In this document: positions 36,059 through 40,639 of the stretch, piece after piece
Layout of the letters: the number at the start of each line of letters is the position of its first letter
Position numbering within the stretch: the first letter of the stretch is position 1
Source of the DNA: Planctomycetota bacterium
GTDB taxonomy: Bacteria; Planctomycetota; UBA11346
Length of the DNA stretch: 40,639 nt
Assembly: GCA_028280785.1 (NCBI GenBank)
Contig: JANQLF010000027.1
Location: 1 to 40,639, forward strand
Direction: 5' to 3'
Notes under the pieces: model-generated
Seen by the model: only the letters and a program-made list of their open reading frames with translations
Told to the model about the DNA's origin: nothing
Database searches by the model: none
Translations under genes and position numbers: made by a program

Positions 36059-36394
36059 TTATTTGTTTGTCTCCAATTGTCTAACACCTTTTAATTTCGA
36101 TATTTTACCTTGTACGATTGAAATCCATTCATCATAACCAGTAAATTCCATTATGGTTCCACAGTCTTTATTCGCATAGTCAAAGTAATATTCGGAAGGA
36201 TCATCATTTTTTTCATCATGCATTGGGTCAATATTATAATAGATCTTAATTCTACAATCGTTGGCATCATACAACCAATAATCGCTGTTTCTAGGTTCCA
36301 ATAGGACATCCAGCACTATTTCAATTTGATTGATAATCGCATCATCAAATTCACCTATTAATCCACAGATTAAATTCGTTTTCGGGGTCCTCAA
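36059..36394 (-). CDS. Hypothetical protein, second gene of a two-gene cassette
   Basis: 111 residues, acidic and soluble, with YWLYDANDCRIKIYYNIDPMHDEKNDD and DCGTIMEFTGYDEWISIVQGKISKLKG. Not recognised; no signal or membrane segment. It overlaps the upstream cassette gene by four bases and its stop lies next to attC site C. The pair probably forms a single cassette with coupled translation. Confidence 0.6.
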   Translation of the reverse strand: MRTPKTNLICGLIGEFDDAIINQIEIVLDVLLEPRNSDYWLYDANDCRIKIYYNIDPMHDEKNDDPSEYYFDYANKDCGTIMEFTGYDEWISIVQGKISKLKGVRQLETNK

Positions 36395-36699
36395 TTGACT
36401 AACCCATTTTTGCCAATTTTGAGTACCAAAGGAAAATTCCCATTAGGAGACCAACCTTTCTGCATTGCGATAAGTGCAACCTCTTTTACCAAGTTTGGAG
36501 TGACTGTAGCCAGAAAACGTTCGCCTTTTAGATTACACAGCCAAGTTAGCCCTTCGCCTTCGTTGCTACAATCAATGTTTAATTTGGGGCCATCACCCTG
36601 TATTGTTATTAATGTTCGCTTCGACCCTTCGGAGACAGCGTATCTGCAAGGATAACCATTGATTTCAATAGAACGTGAAGATTTACTTGGGAGTGACAA
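36391..36699 (-). CDS. Hypothetical protein, first gene of a two-gene cassette, TTG start
   Basis: 102 residues starting at TTG 36697-36699, only six bases from attC site B, leaving no room for a normal Shine-Dalgarno. The protein contains EINGYPCRYAVSEGSKRTLITIQGDG and VTPNLVKEVALIAMQKGWSP, a small alpha/beta domain that I do not recognise. It overlaps the next gene by four bases. The tight fit against the recombination site is typical of cassette genes. Confidence 0.6.
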   Translation of the reverse strand: MSLPSKSSRSIEINGYPCRYAVSEGSKRTLITIQGDGPKLNIDCSNEGEGLTWLCNLKGERFLATVTPNLVKEVALIAMQKGWSPNGNFPLVLKIGKNGLVN

Positions 36700-36704
36700 A
36701 ATTG

Positions 36705-36774
36705 AACCTAACGCCCGAGGTCAGCGGGGCCGAGCGGAGCAAGGCTCCGCGTTTTGAAACGTATTGTTAGGTGC
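36705..36774 (-). repeat. attC site B (best conserved)
   Basis: R' CCTAACG (36707-36713) pairs perfectly with R'' GTTAGG (36766-36771). A 7-base stem GCGGAGC/GCTCCGC (36735-36751) forms the variable tip. The stop codon TAA of the preceding cassette gene lies inside R''. Overall pattern and 70-base length match attC sites of integron gene cassettes on the minus strand. Confidence 0.9.
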
Positions 36775-37264
36775 ATTTTATAAATTCCCCAATAGGCATT
36801 CGATCATGGGTTTCATATCCGTTTTCATCCAGTTTGTTATATATCTCTAGACATCCGTTATTAAAAACCAAAAGCAAGCGCGTCCATATTTCAATATTAC
36901 GGCCCTCCATAGACATCTGTCCGCGACCAAGATGCACAGAATCCAATTTTTTATTGATGAATATTTCAATTTTGTCTACACCACTTTCAACCCATCTGAC
37001 TTTCATACCCGGATCATGATTGAGCCATTCAGGATTTGATTGGTCATTCCGTACACGGAGCTCATTATAATTTGTCCAGGACACGGATGTTAAAATATTA
37101 TCGAAATACATTCTTATAGGCAAATCATCCCACCGAGACCATTCTTTTTCGGAATCACAATATAATTCAGCAACCTCATATTTTTTAAACACTCGCCCTA
37201 CGGCAGGCCCATATATCTCCGATACACCCTTTATCTTTTGCTCTACAGCTTCGACGTAGTCCAT
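36767..37264 (-). CDS. Hypothetical protein, cassette gene, 165 aa
   Basis: A soluble 165-residue protein with FKKYEVAELYCDSEKEWSRWDDLPIRMYFDN and a C-terminal NGCLEIYNKLDENGYE. No family recognised. The ATG at 37262-37264 lies six bases from attC site A without a Shine-Dalgarno, and the stop falls within attC site B, so this is a single-gene cassette of about 565 bases. Confidence 0.65.
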   Translation of the reverse strand: MDYVEAVEQKIKGVSEIYGPAVGRVFKKYEVAELYCDSEKEWSRWDDLPIRMYFDNILTSVSWTNYNELRVRNDQSNPEWLNHDPGMKVRWVESGVDKIEIFINKKLDSVHLGRGQMSMEGRNIEIWTRLLLVFNNGCLEIYNKLDENGYETHDRMPIGEFIKCT

Positions 37265-37270
37265 TTACAT

Positions 37271-37340
37271 GCACCTAACGCCCACGATCAAGGGTGCCGC
37301 GTTTGGTGGCTCTCCGATGAAATGCATTGTTGTGTCGGTA
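37271..37340 (-). repeat. attC site A, first of the array
   Basis: R' GCACCTAACGCCC (37271-37283) is identical in its core to site B. The other end is GAAATGCATTGTTGTGT (37319-37335), one base from the R'' consensus. In minus-strand orientation it follows a broken ORF (37343-37483). It is the highest-coordinate attC visible; no attI site or integrase gene is seen beyond it. Confidence 0.75.
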
Positions 37341-37342
37341 AC

Positions 37343-37483
37343 TAAGCAGGCGTTTCATTATCATCCATCATATAATCATTACACGTTTTGCAAAAGAAAC
37401 CCGGATAGGTCCGCTAATAAACGATGTGCTAAATACGGATCGCTGTTACGGTTGTCAGTACCATGGTAGCAATCGACAGGGTC
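37343..37483 (-). pseudogene. Remnant of a cassette ORF, truncated and frameshifted
   Basis: On the minus strand one frame encodes DPVDCYHGTDNRNSDPYLAH and continues to about LADLSG. The frame then must shift by one to continue as FFCKTCNDYMMDDNETPA and stop at TAG (37343-37345), directly before attC site A. Both halves look protein-like, with a zinc-ribbon-like CxxC. No start codon or upstream frame is found. The rest of 37346-37680 shows no other feature. A sequencing error at the shift cannot be excluded. Confidence 0.4.
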
Positions 37484-37680
37484 CTATGACAAGGTGCAGG
37501 AGAAGAGGATTATTTATTCTGCTGTGAGCTAATTAGTTTATTAGACCGTGCTCCCTCCAGCATTTTACCTTACGGCTTTACACGCACCGCTCGCAACATG
37601 GACATGCAATAGAGCGGCATCTCGACATAAAGCCACCAAGAAGACTTGGCACAGGTTGAAACTGTGTTCTACTCATAGGA

Positions 37681-37973
37681 TGCATGTTATAATTGAATAT
37701 ATTTTGCTGATTTTAATGCCCACCTCTTTTTGGTCTCTGGGCAGAGAGAGCAAAGTTGGTGGCATACCAACCGTAGCAATATTATTTTTTTGGTGGTGGT
37801 ATTTCAGTGATGTCGAAACGCCGTTTGTGTGGCCAATTGCCACGTTTTTGTGTACGCTTGGGTGCTGGTACGCACTGTTTAAAATGTACGGCACCTTTGC
37901 TGACTCTAAGCGTTCAGATGAAATTGCAGCACGAATTAAAGAAGCTCAGGACCAAGAACAGAATCCGCCGTGA
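37681..37973 (+). CDS. Small membrane protein, 97 aa
   Basis: The frame is open from 37548, but the upstream part reads as poor, Cys/His/Arg-rich sequence. From ATG 37681 (MHVIIEYILLILMPTSFWSL) the protein has two or three hydrophobic segments (about 5-20, 27-40, 46-66) and ends in a charged helix with SDEIAARIKEAQDQEQNPP. AGGAT lies just before the ATG. Not recognised. It is on the strand opposite to the cassettes and is followed by a GC-rich hairpin region and the strong terminator. Confidence 0.5.
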
Positions 37974-37997
37974 AACTAAGCACACATTAACATTTTT

Positions 37998-38143
37998 ATG
38001 CGAGTGGGGACACTCGCGTTCCCGGGAATGAGAAGGTTCTCTCTTTATTTTATTATAAAAAGTTATTTTTTGCAACGTTAACATCTTAATGCGGACGAGG
38101 ACGCACGGTCGAGCCGCATCGAGATCCGCGCTCCCAGGGACTA
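37998..38143. repeat. Pair of related GC-rich noncoding motifs
   Basis: GCGAGTG GGGA CACTCGC (about 38000-38017) is a 7-base hairpin followed by GTTCCCGGGAA. About 90 bases later GCGGACGAGGACGC and GATCCGCGCTCCCAGGGAC (to about 38143) repeat the GCG(T/C)TCCC(G/A)GG theme. The two blocks look like diverged copies of a dispersed intergenic element. They lie in a gap otherwise free of genes. Confidence 0.35.
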
Positions 38144-38183
38144 GTACTAATGTCTATGGTCTACTGCTACAACTAGCGACCAC

Positions 38184-38217
38184 AAAAAAACCTCGCTGTA
38201 ATCAGCGAGGTTTTTTT
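38184..38217. terminator. Strong bidirectional rho-independent terminator
   Basis: AAAAAAACCTCGCTG pairs perfectly with CAGCGAGGTTTTTTT around TAAT, giving an A-tract on one side and a T-tract on the other. It lies between the forward small membrane protein and the minus-strand gene ending at 38238, and can end transcription from both. Confidence 0.9.
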
Positions 38218-38237
38218 AAATCTATCTGAAAAAACGC

Positions 38238-38423
38238 TTAGCTATTGTCGCAAGTAGTTTCTTCTTCAACACCCTTTGCACCAGCCATAGCAGCTTCGAT
38301 AGCGTCGATAGCTTTTTGGTCGTGTGGGTTTGCTGGGCAGCCGCAGCTGTGTTCTGAAGTGGCGTGCAAGCGAGCTTGCTCCATATGCCATTGAGCGACT
38401 TTGAGGTGTTGATCAACGTTCAT
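38238..38423 (-). CDS. Small cysteine-containing hypothetical protein, 61 aa
   Basis: The frame is longer, but ATG 38421-38423 is chosen because AGGAA lies about seven bases upstream. The protein starts MNVDQHLKVAQWHMEQARLHA, followed by a SCGCP motif and a helical AIDAIEAAMAGAKG segment, ending in TTCDNS. No signal peptide. The Cys pair could bind metal or be redox-active, but no function can be assigned. It ends 20 bases before the strong terminator, as expected for a real single-gene transcript. Confidence 0.65.
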   Translation of the reverse strand: MNVDQHLKVAQWHMEQARLHATSEHSCGCPANPHDQKAIDAIEAAMAGAKGVEEETTCDNS

Positions 38424-38647
38424 TGTTGAGATTCCTTTTAGAAAAGAGTGTAGCGGTTCCATTCCGCTGAAGTAGATATCTAGAATTGCTAAGTCCACAA
38501 AGCAATTCGTCGACGAAAAGTATATATATTCATCGTCAGATCTAGGCTCAGACAAGTCTTAAATCATGACATTTGTCGGCTAAATGTTAAGATCTGAGAA
38601 TTACCATAAGTTGTCGATATATAACAATTTATGATGCATCTAGCAGC

Positions 38648-40183
38648 TCAGTGCGCCTGCTTATTGCGACACCTCACCTCTTTGGTCTTGAGGCAAGAAA
38701 TATGCGATCCGGCGCGCTTCGCTTTGGCCAGTCCTGGACGTAATTTCTTCGGATCATGTCGATTAACGAAGGCTTCGTGGATACCGTCGTTTGTATCCAG
38801 CATGTATTGCTCGAGGCGCTTAATCAGCGCTTGTTTAACCTTGGCGTATTTGGGATCATCAGCCAAGTTATGCAAACAATCAGGATCGTTTTCTAAATCA
38901 TACATCTCTTCTTGGACGCGAATGCGAAAGGTTTTTACGCGAGCAGCGATCGCCGCATCGGTTTTCGCTGCCTCTTCCATCGCACGCATGCACAGGCCTT
39001 CGTTATTATTACGATAACTTGTTTTGCCGTCGCTCCAGCCATTAAAGATATATCCGAATTGTTTATTCTGCACGCAGCGCATCGGCACATACGAGCCACC
39101 CGCCTTGCTATCGATCTGAGTGTAGACCCATTCACGGCCATCTTGTTTTTTACCGCGTAGCAGCGGTATATACGAACGTCCGTCTTGTTTCTTTAACTTT
39201 TGTAGGCCAGCTGCTTCAAGCATGGTTGGTAAAAAGTCAATATTCGAAATAAAATCATCTTCATTAACTGTATTCGCTTTGACGACTCCTGGCCAACGCA
39301 CGATCCATGGCGTGCGTGTACCGGCCAAATAACAATTACATTTTGCAAAAGGCGTCGCAATGCCATTGTCAGACATGAATATGACTAAGGTATTTTTTTC
39401 CTGACCAGTTTCCCTTAATGCCTTGAGCACCGCACCAACGGTGTCATCCATACGTTTGACTGAGTTTAAATAATAGCTGAGTTCTAAGCGTACCTTCGGC
39501 AGATCAGGTAAAAATCCTGGCACATCGACTTCGTTCGGTTTATACAGTTTTGATGGGCGTTCGGCACCGCGCGTCGGATTACCGGGTTTTTGAAAGGGTC
39601 GATGTGGATCATGGGAATTAACCATGAAATAAAATGGTTTCTTTTCCTTTTTACATAAATCAAAAAAATTCTTACAGTGCTCGACATATTTTTTGGGACT
39701 GCGACCATCACCTAATTCATTACGGCTCGCAACGTAATCCCATGTAATTTTTTTATGCGCTGTTGAGTGACGCGTCTTTCCTAAAATACCGGCATTATAT
39801 CCTGCGTCTTGAAATAATTCGACAACATTTTGAGTCCCCTCAGGCGCATGCATAAAACCCATTGCCCCACTGTTATGGGCGTACAAACCGGTGGCCAAAG
39901 CAATGCGACTGGGCATGCAGATGCCAATATTCACATGTGCATTTTCAAAGCGCATACCTTGTTTGGCCAAGGCATCGAGGTTCGGTGTGAGACCTTTCAC
40001 TTGCCCCCCGTAACAACCCAGGTCATCGCAATTTAAATCATCGGCAGTAATGAGCATGATGTTAAGCGGATGTTTGTTTTTGCCGAATAATTCCTCTGGC
40101 ATACCTAAGCTGGCGTAGGCCAAGGCCCCACCCATTGAGTGCAGAAACTGACGGCGTGTTTGCTGATGCTCGTGTTCGCTCAT
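38648..40183 (-). CDS. Tat-exported sulfatase
   Basis: 511 residues. The N-terminus has a Tat-type signal (TRRQFLHSMGGALAYASLG). The formylglycine-forming motif is Cys89 in CMPSRIALATG (C-x-P-S-R). Asp48-Asp49 in ITADDLN and the later FMSDNG (about residue 270) form the Ca site, and HDPHRPF carries conserved histidines. The family removes sulfate esters from polysaccharides. Cys-type maturation needs a formylglycine-generating enzyme, not present in the window. It is divergent from an AraC-type regulator gene, so it may respond to the same sulfated sugar. The exact S1 subfamily cannot be set from sequence alone. Confidence 0.93.
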   Translation of the reverse strand: MSEHEHQQTRRQFLHSMGGALAYASLGMPEELFGKNKHPLNIMLITADDLNCDDLGCYGGQVKGLTPNLDALAKQGMRFENAHVNIGICMPSRIALATGLYAHNSGAMGFMHAPEGTQNVVELFQDAGYNAGILGKTRHSTAHKKITWDYVASRNELGDGRSPKKYVEHCKNFFDLCKKEKKPFYFMVNSHDPHRPFQKPGNPTRGAERPSKLYKPNEVDVPGFLPDLPKVRLELSYYLNSVKRMDDTVGAVLKALRETGQEKNTLVIFMSDNGIATPFAKCNCYLAGTRTPWIVRWPGVVKANTVNEDDFISNIDFLPTMLEAAGLQKLKKQDGRSYIPLLRGKKQDGREWVYTQIDSKAGGSYVPMRCVQNKQFGYIFNGWSDGKTSYRNNNEGLCMRAMEEAAKTDAAIAARVKTFRIRVQEEMYDLENDPDCLHNLADDPKYAKVKQALIKRLEQYMLDTNDGIHEAFVNRHDPKKLRPGLAKAKRAGSHISCLKTKEVRCRNKQAH

Positions 40184-40278
40184 TTCTTAACCTCTCAAAC
40201 CTACTGCATTTATCGTTGAAAGGTCATATCTTAGCATAATTTACTGGAATTCTATGAATTTCACTGACCATTGTTTCC

Positions 40279-40639
40279 ATGAACTTACCAATTTTTAACC
40301 TCTCAGATTTAGAAGGCGCCATCTGGTCCTGTAATGTCTCGGTACCAAACCCACTCAATGGGTTCCCTAAGGTGATCTACATCGGCGAACGCAACGTAAC
40401 TAATCCTAACTACTTAATGAAATCACATGCACGCCGAACCTGGACCTTTAGCACTTTGAAAATTTCATTGGATGACGGTGGCTGGTGTGCGCACAACAAT
40501 AAACGCAGTTTACTAAAAAAAGGCCAAGCACTCTTATTTAATAAAGATAATCCCGAATTTCGTCATGGTATCCGTGATAATGCAGCACATTGGCGCTTTT
40601 TGCGCATCAGTTTTCGCGGCGCCGCTGAACTGGTCGAAT
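40279..40639 (+). CDS. AraC-family regulator, N-terminal sensor arm (3' cut by window)
   Basis: About 120 residues are visible before the window end. The ATG at 40279-40281 starts MNLPIFNLSDLEGAIWSCNV. The segments RRTWTFSTLKISLDDGGWCA and KKGQALLFN, then HWRFLRISFRGAAELV, fit the cupin-type sugar-binding arm of AraC regulators, in which 'W.FL.ISF.G' ends the barrel. The DNA-binding HTH would lie downstream. There is no stop codon before the edge. The 95-base intergenic region to the divergent sulfatase shows no obvious palindrome. Likely a regulator of the sulfatase locus. Confidence 0.7.
   Translation, partial: MNLPIFNLSDLEGAIWSCNVSVPNPLNGFPKVIYIGERNVTNPNYLMKSHARRTWTFSTLKISLDDGGWCAHNNKRSLLKKGQALLFNKDNPEFRHGIRDNAAHWRFLRISFRGAAELVE

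Noticed and set aside
37548..37680. N-terminal extension of the small membrane protein frame
   Set aside because: The extension has Cys/His/Arg-rich composition without protein-like pattern, and an ATG with a nearby AGGA at 37681 gives a coherent membrane protein.
1..40639. CRISPR arrays, tRNA or rRNA genes, insertion sequences and prophage genes
   Set aside because: No regularly spaced repeats, tRNA-like cloverleaf, rRNA core motifs, transposase or phage structural motifs were found on either strand by reading.

Overview
The window looks like chromosomal DNA from a marine or aquatic bacterium of the PVC group, most likely a Lentisphaerota relative. This is an inference from content: several secreted PQQ-type beta-propeller proteins, heparinase II/III-like lyases, a Tat-exported sulfatase, a DUF4091 protein, Gfo/Idh/MocA and LacI/XylR-type sugar regulators, at moderate G+C. 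No rRNA, tRNA or phylogenetic marker is present, so the assignment is soft.

Layout. 1-7.5 kb: the 3' end of a Gfo/Idh/MocA oxidoreductase, a small orphan protein, then a minus-strand three-gene run (large secreted propeller/Fn3 protein, nitrilase-type amidohydrolase, ElaA-like acetyltransferase), preceded by a membrane hybrid histidine kinase. 7.6-17.3 kb: a polysaccharide-use locus. A GntR-HTH/LacI-type sensor regulator lies between a divergent DUF4091 protein and a forward operon (NodB-like deacetylase, GH20-like hexosaminidase, heparinase-like lyase, ConA-like lectin/lyase). The palindrome TGGTGCACCA/T occurs in both control regions, next to a good sigma70-type promoter in front of the operon. 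17.3-23.8 kb: an orphan membrane-anchored protein, then a tightly coupled minus-strand operon of a secreted methyltransferase-fold/PQQ-propeller fusion, a second PQQ propeller and a heparinase-like lyase. 24-29.9 kb: a XylR-like (LacI sensor plus AraC HTH) regulator divergent from a 1170-residue double-propeller secreted protein and a coupled orphan gene.

29.9-33.35 kb holds small minus-strand accessory genes (DUF5713-like, two membrane proteins, a NADAR-family protein, an orphan and a secreted alpha/beta hydrolase). 33.36-37.35 kb is the most striking part: a minus-strand array of gene cassettes, each followed by an attC-like recombination site. I count six sites, four of them clear, with no integrase in the window, so it is a cluster of attC sites lacking integrase (CALIN). 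Its cargo includes an oligogalacturonate-lyase-like enzyme, a glyoxalase-fold protein, an aspartoacylase/AstE-like hydrolase, several orphans and a broken ORF. 37.7-40.6 kb: a small membrane protein, a strong bidirectional terminator, a small cysteine-containing protein, a Tat-dependent sulfatase and, divergent from it, the 5' part of an AraC-type regulator cut by the window end.

Taken together, most of the window reads as carbohydrate scavenging from acidic, sulfated or amino-sugar polysaccharides under local one-component regulators, with an integron-derived accessory island inserted between two such loci.
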